A stretch of 64,000 nucleotides of DNA from Acetobacter papayae JCM 25143 (GTDB lineage: Bacteria > Pseudomonadota > Alphaproteobacteria > Acetobacterales > Acetobacteraceae): NCBI RefSeq assembly GCF_000613285.1, contig NZ_BAIN01000010.1, positions 1-64,000 on the forward strand, in the 5' to 3' direction. A program made the position numbers and the translations under genes. Below, in pieces: positions 28,569 through 38,144 of this stretch. Below the pieces are notes generated by a model, which saw nothing but the letters and a program-made list of their open reading frames with translations, searched no databases and was not told where the DNA came from. How positions within the stretch are numbered: the first letter of the stretch is position 1; every line of letters starts with the position of its first letter.

Positions 28569-29372
28569 TCAGCTTCCGGTGGTCGAGCTGCTTGTGCCGC
28601 TCGAAGAACTGCTGGTGCTGCTGGACGAGGTGCTCGTCTTGCTGGAGGAAACATTGGTAACGCTCGACATCGGGATCGTGGCGCTGCCGAGCTGAACCTG
28701 CATGTCGGAGCTGCCCTTCTGAATACCCGTAATGGTGCCGGTAACCGAGAAGGCCACATCCGACGTGGTGCCCGCGGAATCCACCGTCTTGACGGACACA
28801 CTGTATGCCCCGTCGGAAAGCTTGTTGCCGCTGTTATCGGTGCCATCCCATGTCCAGGTATTGGTGCCGCTGCTGGCCGTAGCCACCACATCCTTGACGA
28901 TGGTGCCAGAGGAATTGGAAACGGCGATGGCCACTGTCTCGCCCGATGTGCCGGTAAAGCTGAGCGATGCGGAGCTGTTCTGCAACGGCAGCGTTGTGCT
29001 GGTAGCCGTAATGGTATCGCCCACCAGAGCCGTATCCGTGCTGAGCTGGCTGTCCTGATTGAGAGAAATCAGGGAGTCGAGCTTGGTGTTGGTTTCAACC
29101 TGCTGCTGCACACCCGCGAACTGCGCCAGTTCCGAGGTAAAGCTGTCAGAACTCATCGGGCTGCTGGGGTCCTGATTCTTGAGCTGCGTTGTCAGCAGGG
29201 TCAGAAAGGACGTGTAGTTGGTGGCCAGCGAATCCAGCGACGAGGTCGAAGAAGAAGAGCTGGAACTGCTGCTGCTTGACGACGACGAATTCGCACTCGC
29301 CTTGGCCGCAGCTTCTGCCGCCTGGAGCGCCTTGTATTCGTTGGTAACGCTTGTGGACGATGTGGTTGTCAT
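28569..29372 (-). CDS. flgD: Flagellar hook scaffolding (cap) protein FlgD
   Basis: A 267-residue hook cap required for FlgE polymerisation. The core motif is FLTLLTTQLKNQDPSSPMSS followed by FTSELAQFAGVQQQ; the FlgD Ig/tudor-like part includes TNTWTWDGTDNSGNKLSDGA and YSVSVKTVDS. It carries an N-terminal run of about 15 Ser and a Ser/Thr tail, both unusual low-complexity additions. It lies last in the strand unit after fliK, just before the terminator. Confidence 0.93.
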   Translation of the reverse strand: MTTTSSTSVTNEYKALQAAEAAAKASANSSSSSSSSSSSSSSTSSLDSLATNYTSFLTLLTTQLKNQDPSSPMSSDSFTSELAQFAGVQQQVETNTKLDSLISLNQDSQLSTDTALVGDTITATSTTLPLQNSSASLSFTGTSGETVAIAVSNSSGTIVKDVVATASSGTNTWTWDGTDNSGNKLSDGAYSVSVKTVDSAGTTSDVAFSVTGTITGIQKGSSDMQVQLGSATIPMSSVTNVSSSKTSTSSSSTSSSSSGTSSSTTGS

Positions 29373-29404
29373 CGGCTCATTCCTCTTCCTTACCGCCCCG
29401 CCGT

Positions 29405-31234
29405 TCAGGCGGTAATATTAATGCCGCTGCTGCCCTGCATAGCCCCGCGGGCAGTCGTGCTCGTAGCCTGCGTGGTGCTGTCCACCGCGCTGTCAGATTG
29501 CGTGCCGCCCGATGCCACGGTGGCACCGTAAGCCTGCTGCCCGCTCTGCCCGGTACCATTCCCGGACTGGCCACCAGAGAGCGTGCCGCCATAAGAGGCG
29601 TTGCTGCCGCTCCCGTCCTGATTATTCCCGGCATCACCACTGCCATTGCTGGCGCTGACGACATCGATCTTCAGGTTGCTGACATCCACACCCGCCGCAT
29701 TCAGAGCGGCCATAAGCTCATGCTTGTTAGCCGCCAGATGCCGGGCTGTCATTTCATCGGAACTCTGTAGGACAACGCCCGATGTCACGCCATCAGTGCC
29801 CGTCAGACGCACATGCACCGGCGTTGAATCATCGGTCATGACCGTAAGGGAGACAGAGGTGGTTCCATCTTCAGACTGCTGGGCAAGCAGGCTGCTGGCT
29901 CCATCGAGCTTTTCGGCATCCGAGCTTTCGCTCAGTGCACTGGCTGACTGCGCCGTGGTTTCAGCCGTCGTCGTGGGCTCGAGCGAAAATTCTGTAGTCG
30001 TCGCCCCTACCCCTGCGGGCAGATGCACATCCGTTGATATCTGGGAGGCAAGCGCCTGCTCGCCACTACTGTCAGACTGACCATCAGATGTGCCGGAATG
30101 ACCAGATGCGCCGCCATTCATCGCGGCAGCAATCGCTCCCACACCACTGAGGGAAATTGTTGCGCCCCCCGTACCGGTCGCGGAAGAGCCGGTTGCGGAA
30201 GAGGCACCCGTCGCCAGCGCGCTCTGCACATCACGGCTATCGGCAGCCACCAGCGTTGTATCGGTCTGCGCCTGAGTATCCTGACTTTGGGCAGCATCGG
30301 CCGTAGCGCTCAGACTAGCCGAAAGATCGGTGGGAGAAACGGTGCTGCTGGAATCCTGCGTGCCACTCTGCGCGGCCGCTGCTGCCATTTTCTTGGCCAA
30401 CGCCGCATCAGCAGCACTTGCTGCCGTATCAGTCGTCTGCTGGGCTGTCGCCGCACTCTGGCTTGACTGGTCCTGCGAGCCACTGAGAGCCGCCAGCAGA
30501 TCAGCGGCACGCCCATCGGACTGCGTGGTTTGAGCTGCTGTGTCAGTGCCCGCCTGATCAGACTGGGCCTGCAGATCCTTCACGCTAGCCTGCAAAGTGG
30601 CTGCTGTACCCGCCTGAGCGGCAGCTTTGCTATCACCCAACTGGACTGTGGCCGGAGCGGCCTGTTGCGTCAGTTGCGTGGAAACAGCGGCCTGCTGCTG
30701 TAGTGCCAGAGCAGACAGGGCATCCTGCGTTTGGGACGTCGCACTGTCTGTGCTGCTGTCATCCTGCTTCTGGGCCGTTTTAGTCGTACCCTTGGTACCG
30801 CTTCCAGACACCGAGGTGCTTGCGGACTGAGCCGCAGCCTGCGTGCTGCTCTGCGATGTAGCGCTTTTCGTGTCGGATGCTGAGGCTGTCGTTTTGGTGG
30901 AACTATCGTTACGCGACGCACTCTGGGTGTTCTGCGTATTGCTGGCCGTATTACTGGCGCTGTCACTCGAAGAGGAAGAAGACGATGCCGAGGAACTGGT
31001 CTGGCTCGCGTTCTGATCCGTGCTGCTGCTCTGCTGCTGCCCACCCGAATACTGGGAAACCGACTGCAACACGGAACCAAAAGAAGGCTTTTGCGCAACG
31101 GCGGAGGATGCGCCTGCTGTCAACAAGGAAGCAAGGCTGGCCTTGTTGGAGGACAGGGCCGATGTCAGCCCCATCAGTGCATTTTCCTGCGCCTGTTCTG
31201 AAAGACTTGTCGTCTTTGCTGCCGAGATACCCAT
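29405..31234 (-). CDS. fliK: Flagellar hook-length control protein FliK (low-complexity)
   Basis: A 609-residue protein dominated by Ser, Ala, Gln, Thr and Asp with very few hydrophobic residues until the C-terminal third. That region (VSLTVMTDDSTPVHVRLTGT, then GVVLQSSDEMTARHLAANKH and ELMAALNAAGVDVSNLKIDV) has the expected FliK FlhB-binding fold: L-x-P/V strands followed by an R-x-L helix. The long disordered N-terminus fits the molecular ruler role. Position between motA and flgD agrees. Sequence conservation is low, so the call is by architecture and synteny. Confidence 0.8.
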   Translation of the reverse strand: MGISAAKTTSLSEQAQENALMGLTSALSSNKASLASLLTAGASSAVAQKPSFGSVLQSVSQYSGGQQQSSSTDQNASQTSSSASSSSSSSDSASNTASNTQNTQSASRNDSSTKTTASASDTKSATSQSSTQAAAQSASTSVSGSGTKGTTKTAQKQDDSSTDSATSQTQDALSALALQQQAAVSTQLTQQAAPATVQLGDSKAAAQAGTAATLQASVKDLQAQSDQAGTDTAAQTTQSDGRAADLLAALSGSQDQSSQSAATAQQTTDTAASAADAALAKKMAAAAAQSGTQDSSSTVSPTDLSASLSATADAAQSQDTQAQTDTTLVAADSRDVQSALATGASSATGSSATGTGGATISLSGVGAIAAAMNGGASGHSGTSDGQSDSSGEQALASQISTDVHLPAGVGATTTEFSLEPTTTAETTAQSASALSESSDAEKLDGASSLLAQQSEDGTTSVSLTVMTDDSTPVHVRLTGTDGVTSGVVLQSSDEMTARHLAANKHELMAALNAAGVDVSNLKIDVVSASNGSGDAGNNQDGSGSNASYGGTLSGGQSGNGTGQSGQQAYGATVASGGTQSDSAVDSTTQATSTTARGAMQGSSGINITA

Positions 31235-31270
31235 CAGACGCTCCGTTGCTCCAGCCCAGTTATAGCAGCA

Positions 31271-32161
31271 TCAGGCTGCCGCTGCCTGAGCTGCCTGCTG
31301 GCTTGACGATTCAGCCAGCACCGCATCGAGTTCGCTAAACGACGGCATAAACGCATGCGGAATATCCTTTCTGCCGATTTCAGCGCTGACCTGCGGCGGG
31401 CTACCCTGAAGATGCGCCACAAAGACAATACGGATAATGTCTTGGTAACGACCATCCTGCATTATCACATCTTTCATGCGGGCCGCCAGTGGCGCGACCA
31501 CCCCATAGGAAAGAAGCACCCCAAGGAACGTACCCACCAGCGCGCCTGCGATCATTTCACCCAGAATGGCGGGCGGCTTACTGATGGACGCCATGGTTTT
31601 GATAACGCCCAGAACCGCCGCCACAATACCCAGTGCGGGAAGGGCATCGGCAATGCTCTGCAGGCTTTCTGAAATATGCAGTTTTTCGGACAGATTCTTT
31701 TTCAGTTCGCGGGCCATTACCTCGTCCAGCTGGTAAGGCTCTTCCATGTTAAGGCTGACCAGACGCAGGTAATCGCAGATCATGTTGCGCGTTTCCACGT
31801 CGTCACGCACGCGCGGCGCCAGAGCAAAAATGCTGCTTTCGCCGGGATTTTCAACATGCTCTTCCAGCGCCATGTTACCGCGCGCCTGCGCCAGACGCAT
31901 GAAGCGAAACAGCGTCACCAGCAGTTCCAGATACGACTCCTTGTTGTGGCGCGGGCCACCCAGTGTCAGCTTCAGGTCAGACAGAAGCTGCTTGAGCGCA
32001 TCTTTCGAGTTGGACATGACAAAAATGCCAGCCGCGGCGCCAAGGATGGTCAGCAGTTCGAACGGCATGGACGCAATCAGCGGTGCCAGCGCCCCGCCTG
32101 AGGCCACAAACGAACCGAAGACGCAGAGCAGCGAAAAAATAAGCCCCCCGATGAAAAGCAT
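31271..32161 (-). CDS. motA: Flagellar stator protein MotA
   Basis: A 296-residue stator subunit with four transmembrane segments. LFIGGLIFSLLCVFGSFVAS begins the first helix. IADALPALGIVAAVLGVIKT contains the conserved Pro, and ILGEMIAGALVGTFLGVLLS the fourth helix. The cytoplasmic loop has VRDDVETRNMICDYLRLV. ATG 32161 is chosen because GGAG lies eight bases upstream; ATG 32185 would add eight polar residues. The Ala/Gln-rich tail is short. Unusually, motB precedes motA. Confidence 0.93.
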   Translation of the reverse strand: MLFIGGLIFSLLCVFGSFVASGGALAPLIASMPFELLTILGAAAGIFVMSNSKDALKQLLSDLKLTLGGPRHNKESYLELLVTLFRFMRLAQARGNMALEEHVENPGESSIFALAPRVRDDVETRNMICDYLRLVSLNMEEPYQLDEVMARELKKNLSEKLHISESLQSIADALPALGIVAAVLGVIKTMASISKPPAILGEMIAGALVGTFLGVLLSYGVVAPLAARMKDVIMQDGRYQDIIRIVFVAHLQGSPPQVSAEIGRKDIPHAFMPSFSELDAVLAESSSQQAAQAAAA

Positions 32162-32278
32162 TAAGCTGTCTCCACTTCCATCCATTCACGCCGCGCGGCC
32201 CACACGCCAGGGCGGCAATTAAAACCTGTGCTCATATATTCCACGGCGGCCAGAAGAACCGCCATGTTTTTGTTAATC

Positions 32279-33442
32279 TTATTGAAGGCCAACCGGAGCC
32301 GCTGCCTGCCCTGCATCCTGCCCGTCACCCGCCTTCTCTGGCTGTGCCGTTGCCGCAGGCGCTTCAGCAGCCGGAGCCGGGGCTGCCGCACTGTCCGGCG
32401 AGGCTTCGGCTGACGGCTGAGTTGCAGAGGCCGGATCGAAAGCCGGGTCTACATACCGTCTGTGCATGATCAGCACTACTCTTCTGTTCCCTGCGGCAGA
32501 CGGATCGGCCGGCACTGCCAGTTCCCGATCTGCCCGGCCTGAAACATTAACGATATTGCCATCCGGGTAGCCTGCATGCACCAGCACTTCACGCGCATGG
32601 TCGGCCCGCAGTGCTGACAGCGTCCAGTTGGACATGCCCCACTTCTTGCCCGGACGATAAGCCGCCGCATCGGTATAACCCACGATGGACAGTTTTTCCG
32701 GCATGGGGGCAAGCCATGCGGCAATTTCACCCAGCATCTTGCGCCCAAGCGGGTTGGGAGCTGCCGAGCCCGTATCAAACATCGGGCGGTTCTGGGAATC
32801 CTTCAATTCGATACGGATATCATCCCGCCCGACCCGAACCGACATATTGGATACGGAAGCCTGTAGATCAGGCTGCTGCTGCATCGATTTTTCAAGCCCC
32901 TGCACCATATGCTGCAGGTTGGACTGTTCCGCTGCCGCAGCGGCCGTGGGTGAACCACCCCCCACATACCCCACCTGTAACCCCGCACCACTCTGCGGCC
33001 CACCAATGGGTATGATGCTCGGATGCGAGGAATTGAGCTGCGCTCTGATACCGGCGGTAATATCGACAGAACCATCGGCCTGGGGCCCGGTCTGCTGATA
33101 TTCATGCGCTCCGGCCTGCTTGTCCTTTGGCACCTCGGATGTTTCGCCATCCTTGATCCGCTTGACCGCCTCGCCGCCCGTCATGGGAGAGGGGGTCGTA
33201 TCAAGCATTTCGGATGTCGGGGCGACATGGGTATCGCGGTCAGCCATGGGGTTAAAGAACTGGGCAATACCCTTACGCTGTTCATCCGTTGTGGCGTTGA
33301 GCAGCCACATGACAAGGAAGAACGACATCATTGCCGTCATGAAGTCGGCATAGGCGATCTTCCACGCGCCGCCGTGGTGGCCTTCGCCACCGCCGTCATC
33401 GCCGCGCTTGATGATAACCGGGGGTTTGTCGTTTCTTGCCAT
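32279..33442 (-). CDS. motB: Flagellar stator protein MotB
   Basis: A 387-residue stator subunit. The single transmembrane helix AWKIAYADFMTAMMSFFLVM carries the proton-binding Asp (ADF). The OmpA-like peptidoglycan-binding domain is at about residues 200-320: PMFDTGSAAPNPLGRKML, LSIVGYTDAAAY, TLSALRADHAREVL and VSGRADRELAVPADPSAAGN. An Ala/Pro-rich tail of about 55 residues follows. A glycosyltransferase gene ends only 18 bases upstream, so they share a transcript. Confidence 0.95.
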   Translation of the reverse strand: MARNDKPPVIIKRGDDGGGEGHHGGAWKIAYADFMTAMMSFFLVMWLLNATTDEQRKGIAQFFNPMADRDTHVAPTSEMLDTTPSPMTGGEAVKRIKDGETSEVPKDKQAGAHEYQQTGPQADGSVDITAGIRAQLNSSHPSIIPIGGPQSGAGLQVGYVGGGSPTAAAAAEQSNLQHMVQGLEKSMQQQPDLQASVSNMSVRVGRDDIRIELKDSQNRPMFDTGSAAPNPLGRKMLGEIAAWLAPMPEKLSIVGYTDAAAYRPGKKWGMSNWTLSALRADHAREVLVHAGYPDGNIVNVSGRADRELAVPADPSAAGNRRVVLIMHRRYVDPAFDPASATQPSAEASPDSAAAPAPAAEAPAATAQPEKAGDGQDAGQAAAPVGLQ

Positions 33443-33460
33443 GGGGCGCTACCTCGGGCT

Positions 33461-34213
33461 TCAGCCCGCCTTGTGATGGGCCAGACCAACCCGCCGGGAA
33501 GGATCACCCCGGAAGGAAGCCCGCCCCGCATGGGTCAGGGAAATGGACGTATCCAGCCAGACTTCGCCACCAATGGCGCTCCAGCGACGGCAGAACGTAA
33601 AGTCCTCGCTCAGATAAGTGCCGGTTTCGGGGTCGATGCTGCCATCGAACAGGGCGTGGTATTCGGTATCGCCCCCGCTGCCTGCGGCATCAATCCGGCG
33701 GTAGGTGGTTTCAGGGTAGCTCTTGATAAGCATGCCGATAGCCTTGCGGCTGATCATCATGAAACCCGTACCCGCATAACGCGTTTTGAGCAGCGGACCC
33801 TTTTCCCAGGTCTGGTGCATTTCATCGGTTTCACCCACATACCGAAGCGACGCTGTTTCATGCCCTTCGCCACGCAGCACATTTTCCTGGGTATCCTTGT
33901 CCCAGAAACGCTGCTTGATCGGATACATACCCGCGACCACGTCCTTGTCCGCTGCCAGCAGGCGGGCGGGCGCTTCGGCCGGGAAACCGATATCCGCATC
34001 GATGAACAGAATATGCGAGGCATCGGAACGGGTATAGAACTGGTGCAGCAACGTGTTTCTGGCGCGGCTGATCATCGCGTCGTCACCAAGAAGAGACAGC
34101 GTCATCGGCGTCTGCATAATGCTGGTGCAGGCGATAACGGATTCCATGTATTCCTGCGTGACCATTCCCCCGTAACATGGGGTGGCAATAAAAATCTTCG
34201 CGGTCTGTTGCAT
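33461..34213 (-). CDS. GT2-like glycosyltransferase in the mot operon
   Basis: A 250-residue cytoplasmic protein with a GT-A-type start: KIFIATPCYGGMVTQEYMES, then ISRARNTLLHQFYTRSDASH and ILFIDADIGF. DAD is the expected metal and nucleotide-sugar binding motif. GTGFMMISRKAIGMLIKSYP and YLSEDFTFCRRWSAIGGEVW match acceptor-side features of related transferases. No transmembrane helix is evident. It is first in a strand unit with motB, motA, fliK and flgD. The sugar and acceptor are unknown; together with three other glycosyltransferase-like genes here it may modify flagellin, hook or surface polysaccharide. Confidence 0.78.
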   Translation of the reverse strand: MQQTAKIFIATPCYGGMVTQEYMESVIACTSIMQTPMTLSLLGDDAMISRARNTLLHQFYTRSDASHILFIDADIGFPAEAPARLLAADKDVVAGMYPIKQRFWDKDTQENVLRGEGHETASLRYVGETDEMHQTWEKGPLLKTRYAGTGFMMISRKAIGMLIKSYPETTYRRIDAAGSGGDTEYHALFDGSIDPETGTYLSEDFTFCRRWSAIGGEVWLDTSISLTHAGRASFRGDPSRRVGLAHHKAG

Positions 34214-34385
34214 GCGCTTTCCTAATCACTCACGGCCAGTAAAACTGGTGCCCTACCCGATCATATTGCGGTTCGTGTAACCAGCGATAGCCGTGCAGGC
34301 CTACTTTCTCAATAACGAAACATCTTTTCCGCCACCCGTGCGCCCGGTAGCACTGGCGCTCCGGCATACCGGCTCCGCCCCCCCC

Positions 34386-34811
34386 CTATCCGAACACTCC
34401 TCTCGCCCGACGCGACAGGTCATCCACCTCGTTCTGCTCCCTGCGGGCCTCTTTCTCGCGCTCTTCTTCCTGCCATCGGGCCAGCACAGCCTCGGCAGCT
34501 TTCAGGGCGGCGTTGGCCTGTGTCAGCCCTGCACGCGCCTGATCGGTTACGTGCTGTGCCTCCAGAACCAGCCGGTGAGCACGCTCGATAGCCTCTCGCC
34601 CGGCGGGCAACCAGTCGCGGAAATCTCCCAGACTGGTACGCCCTGCACTCACCTCGTGCTGCTCGTTTTCCAGTTGCTGCCTGCTTTGCGCAAGCCGCAA
34701 CTCGGCAGCACGTTCATGAGCCAGCACGCGCCCCAGTTCGGCACGGGCCTGATCCACCTCCGTCTTGCGCAGGCGGATCAGGGACTGGAGCGCGCGGGCC
34801 CGGGGATTCAT
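34386..34811 (-). CDS. fliJ: Flagellar export chaperone FliJ
   Basis: A 141-residue, almost wholly alpha-helical coiled-coil protein starting [20 protein letters not shown] and rich in Arg, Glu, Ala and Leu. FliJ binds the FliI ring and FlhA and helps deliver substrates to the export gate. A longer in-frame start at 34880 adds only residues that come from the overlapping fliI sequence. It follows fliI in the standard order. Sequence conservation is low for this family, so synteny is important. Confidence 0.83.
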   Translation of the reverse strand: MNPRARALQSLIRLRKTEVDQARAELGRVLAHERAAELRLAQSRQQLENEQHEVSAGRTSLGDFRDWLPAGREAIERAHRLVLEAQHVTDQARAGLTQANAALKAAEAVLARWQEEEREKEARREQNEVDDLSRRARGVFG

Positions 34812-36266
34812 CCAGCACCTCAGCCACAGACAGCGCACCACGCAAAGCATCAAAACTTTCCGCCAGCGTTGCCTTTTCACCCCGCTGCTGCTTCAGCACG
34901 TTTTCAATCGCGGGCGCGACACGAATGGCCCTGTCCACCTGCGGATCATTGCCGGGGCGATAGGCGCCAAGGCGCACCATGTCCTGCATTTCTTCCCAAG
35001 TCGAAAGATCGCCCCGCGCTTCCTGCACCAGCGTATTTTCTTCCGGCGCGTTGCAGCCCGGCACAGTACGAGAAAGCGAGCGCAGCACGTTAATGGCCGG
35101 ATAACGCCCTGATTCCGCAATCCGGCGTTCCATCACCACATGCCCGTCGAGAATACCGCGCACGGCATCGGCCACAGGCTCGTTATGGTCATCCCCTTCC
35201 ACCAGAACGGAGAACATGGCAGTCATCTGCCGGCCTTACCCTCTGCATCCATCAGTCCGGGGCCTGCGCGTTCGAGCAGTCTGGGCAGTTCTGCGAACAC
35301 GCTGGGTGGATACCCACGGGTAGCCGGCGGCTCCCCTGAGGACAGGCCAATTTCGCGCAGAGCCTGACAGAAGCGGGTTACGCTATCCATCAGCATCAGC
35401 ACGGACTTGCCCTGATCACGGAAATACTCCGCCGCCGCCATAGCCGCATAAGCGGCCTCTCGCCGCATCAGGGGCGAGGTATCGGACGTGGCCACAACAA
35501 CAACGGACTTAGCCAGACCTTCCGGCCCCAGATCGTCCTCGACAAATTCGCGCACTTCGCGCCCGCGTTCACCCACAAGGGCAATAACCGCCACATCGCA
35601 CGCCGTGTTGCGCGCGAGCATGCCCATGAGCGTGGATTTACCAACACCAGAGCCTGCAAACAGGCCCAGACGTTGCCCCTCGCGGCAGGTAGCAAACAGG
35701 TTCAGCGCCCGCACGCCCAGATCGATCCTCGGCCCAAGGCGCGCGCGCATGGCGGCTTCCGGCGGAGGAGCATGGAGTTTCTGCACCACTCCACCGGGGG
35801 TAAGCGGCCCTTTGCCATCCATGGGGCGACCCATGGGATCAATCACGCGGCCTTTCCAGGATTCATTAACCAGCAGGGTGCCCCCTGCCCTCCGCCGCCG
35901 TTCCTCTGGGCCAAACATCTTGAACGAAGCCCGGCACCCCGAGCCAATGCCTTCGAGCGAACCAAACGGCATGGCGATAGCAATATCGCCCTGAAACGCC
36001 ACAATTTCAGCTTCGGTCTCGCGCCCATCCAGCCCAAGCACCCGCACGCGGTCGCCCACGCCGGTAAAATCACGCAGGCCGCTCAGCGAAATGGAAAGCC
36101 CGGAAAGCCCCGTAACACGACCTTCCAGCACCCCGATGGGTACTTCGTCATGCTGTTGCCCCACCGCACGGCGGATGGCTTCAAACACATCGGGCACGGC
36201 GGTTGCCTGAGCGGCTGCATCCTGCTGCGGCTCGGCACCTTCGCCCTTGATTGCGTCAGGCCCCAT
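34714..36266 (-). CDS. fliI: Flagellum-specific export ATPase FliI (frame break)
   Basis: The hexameric ATPase of the flagellar type III export apparatus. The Walker A region reads [40 protein letters not shown] and [20 protein letters not shown] (Walker B) follow, and [20 protein letters not shown] is diagnostic. At 35230-35231 a GGG run reads GG on the coding strand; restoring it joins AEGKAG to [18 protein letters not shown]. The frame then runs to 34714, overlapping fliJ by 98 bases, which is unlikely. One more missing G near 34812 would make a stop overlapping the fliJ ATG (ATGA) and a normal C-terminus. Expected true end is therefore about 34808. Confidence 0.93.
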
Positions 36267-36306
36267 TAAAGCCGCACCGGAACAGATACACCCACTCGCC
36301 TATACA

Positions 36307-38061
36307 TTAGAACAGGGCAGAGTAGAGGCTGCTCGAACCGCTGGACGAACTGCTGACATCAAACAGTGCAGCAATGCCTTCACTGCTGTTGCTACCGCCG
36401 AACAGATCCATCGTGCTCAGCGCATCGTCAGAAGACTGTGGGTTAACCTGCAGCATCGCCAGATACTGCTCGGCATATTTCTTGATCCCATCAGCTGTTT
36501 TAAACTGCGAGAAATCAACCTTGCCGGTCAAAATCTGCACCTGCTGGCTGTAATCAAGTGCACCGATCTGGTCCGGGTCGTAACCCAGAACCGTTTCCAC
36601 AACCTTGGTCAGCGTTGCATCCGACATAAGCTGGGTCAGCGAGGTCACGCCACTGATCTTGCGGGTAAAATACAGCGCATTACCCACACCATCCTTCTGA
36701 TTGGCCTTGCTCTGCTCGTATTGAGTCTGCTCGAAATCATCCACCAGCGTAGACATATCCACACCATCGTAGCTGGTGGTGGTGCTGCTATTGCTGGTGA
36801 GAGTAGATTCCGTGGCTTTCGTCGTCATGGACAGAGTGGGAGAGTCCAGATTGACCGAATAGGTCACGCCACCCATGGTCGCTGTCAGGGCCGGAATCTT
36901 GTCCGTGGACATTCCGTTAACCTGCGACACACTGCCCGTGCTGTTAAAGGAAACCGTATAAACGGATGCGCTGGTAACCGACGTTGAATCATACGGGTTA
37001 ACCAGCGACACGCTCCAGGTGGACGTGCCTGTCTGCGTCCATTTAACCGACATGTAGTTGCGTACAGAAGCCGGAATGCTGTCGCTATCATCCAGTGCCT
37101 GATCAGGATCAAGCGGCGAAGAAAGATAGGACTGGCCCGTACCCTTGGTCGTACCCAGAACAACCGAACTCATGGTGAGCGACGTGCCCGATCCGCTCAG
37201 GCTATCCGCCTGCGACGTGCTGGTTGTCTGCGTATCGCTTGTAGCCATGACCGTACCGCTGTCGGTGCTATTGACCGTGCCCAGAACCAGCTTGATGTTC
37301 TGCGATGTACCGTCGCTATCCGTCAGCGTAACGGGAATGAAGGCGGTAGAGCCGTCATCCGATGACGTGACAATGCTTTCGCCCGAAATCGCGTTGGAAA
37401 CAGATGCAATGGAACCATCGGTATTGAAGGTAACGCTGTAGCTGTTGTTCGCAACCGCGCCATCGCCATCCGCATCATAGGCGCTGACAGTCCATGTCAG
37501 GGGGTCGCTGCTACTGCGGGTCCACTGAAGTGCCACATTCGTGGCATTACCCGATGAATCATACGTGGTCACACCAGCCGTCGTGTAGCTGTCCTGGCTG
37601 CTGGTAGAGGAAGGCAGCGTAGCTGTCAGGGTGAGCTGGGTTGTTTCCGTCGGGGTTGAAGCGACACTGACCTTGCTATCATCCGTTGTGAAAGGCGAAA
37701 CCGTGGAAACGCCATCATGCTCGCTCCACACAGCAAAGGCCTTGGCAAAGGCCTGCCAGCTTGCATTGCTGGATTTGGATGCCAGCGAGGTGGAGGAAGA
37801 CGGGTCCTGCGTGAGCAGATCCTTGATGATTGCTGTCTGGCCCGAGAGCGAACTGAGGCCGTAAGCCCCCAGCACAACCTGCAGAACCGAATAATTTTTC
37901 AGCAGCCCATCGACTGTCGTAATCGACCCCGCATCCTTCTCGAAGGTTGCGACCTCGTTAGCCGTAACGGAATCAGTCTTGGCGTAGTTCTGCGCGGCCG
38001 TGGTCTCGTCCTTCTGGGCGACGAGATAACTCGTAATGGGGGAGACAGTGCTGATGGCCAT
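36307..38061 (-). CDS. DUF1217 flagellar protein with inserted FlgE-type hook modules
   Basis: A 584-residue protein. Residues 1 to about 130 (VATFEKDAGSITTVDGLLKN, VLGAYGLSSLSGQTAIIKDL) and about 430-560 (LVDDFEQTQYEQSKANQKDG, ALYFTRKISGVTSLTQLMSD, TLTKVVETVLGYDPDQIGAL) are the two halves of a DUF1217 domain, found in alphaproteobacterial flagellar loci. Between them lie about 300 residues resembling the middle of FlgE: TTYDSSGNATNVALQWTRSS and WTVSAYDADGDGAVANNSYS, then VKWTQTGTSTWSVSLVNPYD. The FlgE gene here has the same two blocks in the same order. A full CtrA box lies 84 bases upstream. The gene is unbroken and Ser/Thr-rich. The role is unknown; a hook-like or hook-associated component is inferred. 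Confidence 0.8.
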   Translation of the reverse strand: MAISTVSPITSYLVAQKDETTAAQNYAKTDSVTANEVATFEKDAGSITTVDGLLKNYSVLQVVLGAYGLSSLSGQTAIIKDLLTQDPSSSTSLASKSSNASWQAFAKAFAVWSEHDGVSTVSPFTTDDSKVSVASTPTETTQLTLTATLPSSTSSQDSYTTAGVTTYDSSGNATNVALQWTRSSSDPLTWTVSAYDADGDGAVANNSYSVTFNTDGSIASVSNAISGESIVTSSDDGSTAFIPVTLTDSDGTSQNIKLVLGTVNSTDSGTVMATSDTQTTSTSQADSLSGSGTSLTMSSVVLGTTKGTGQSYLSSPLDPDQALDDSDSIPASVRNYMSVKWTQTGTSTWSVSLVNPYDSTSVTSASVYTVSFNSTGSVSQVNGMSTDKIPALTATMGGVTYSVNLDSPTLSMTTKATESTLTSNSSTTTSYDGVDMSTLVDDFEQTQYEQSKANQKDGVGNALYFTRKISGVTSLTQLMSDATLTKVVETVLGYDPDQIGALDYSQQVQILTGKVDFSQFKTADGIKKYAEQYLAMLQVNPQSSDDALSTMDLFGGSNSSEGIAALFDVSSSSSGSSSLYSALF

Positions 38062-38144
38062 CCATCCAATCCTTTATCCCTGACCGCGACCACAGGCTTA
38101 ACGCCCAGAGGCTGCTTACCCTTATGGCGACTAACATAGGCTGG

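Noticed and set aside
29405-31234. fliK as a repeat or spurious low-complexity ORF
   Set aside because: The C-terminal third has a FliK-like conserved fold and the gene has the right neighbours (motA, flgD).
34714-34811. 98-base coding overlap of fliI and fliJ as a real feature
   Set aside because: One more missing G near 34812 would give a normal FliI end with an ATGA overlap; given the error pattern this is more likely.
36442-37010. TTAACC/TTAACCAG matches as CtrA sites
   Set aside because: They lie within the coding sequence of the DUF1217 protein and encode ordinary Val-Asn or Gly-Leu-Thr codons.
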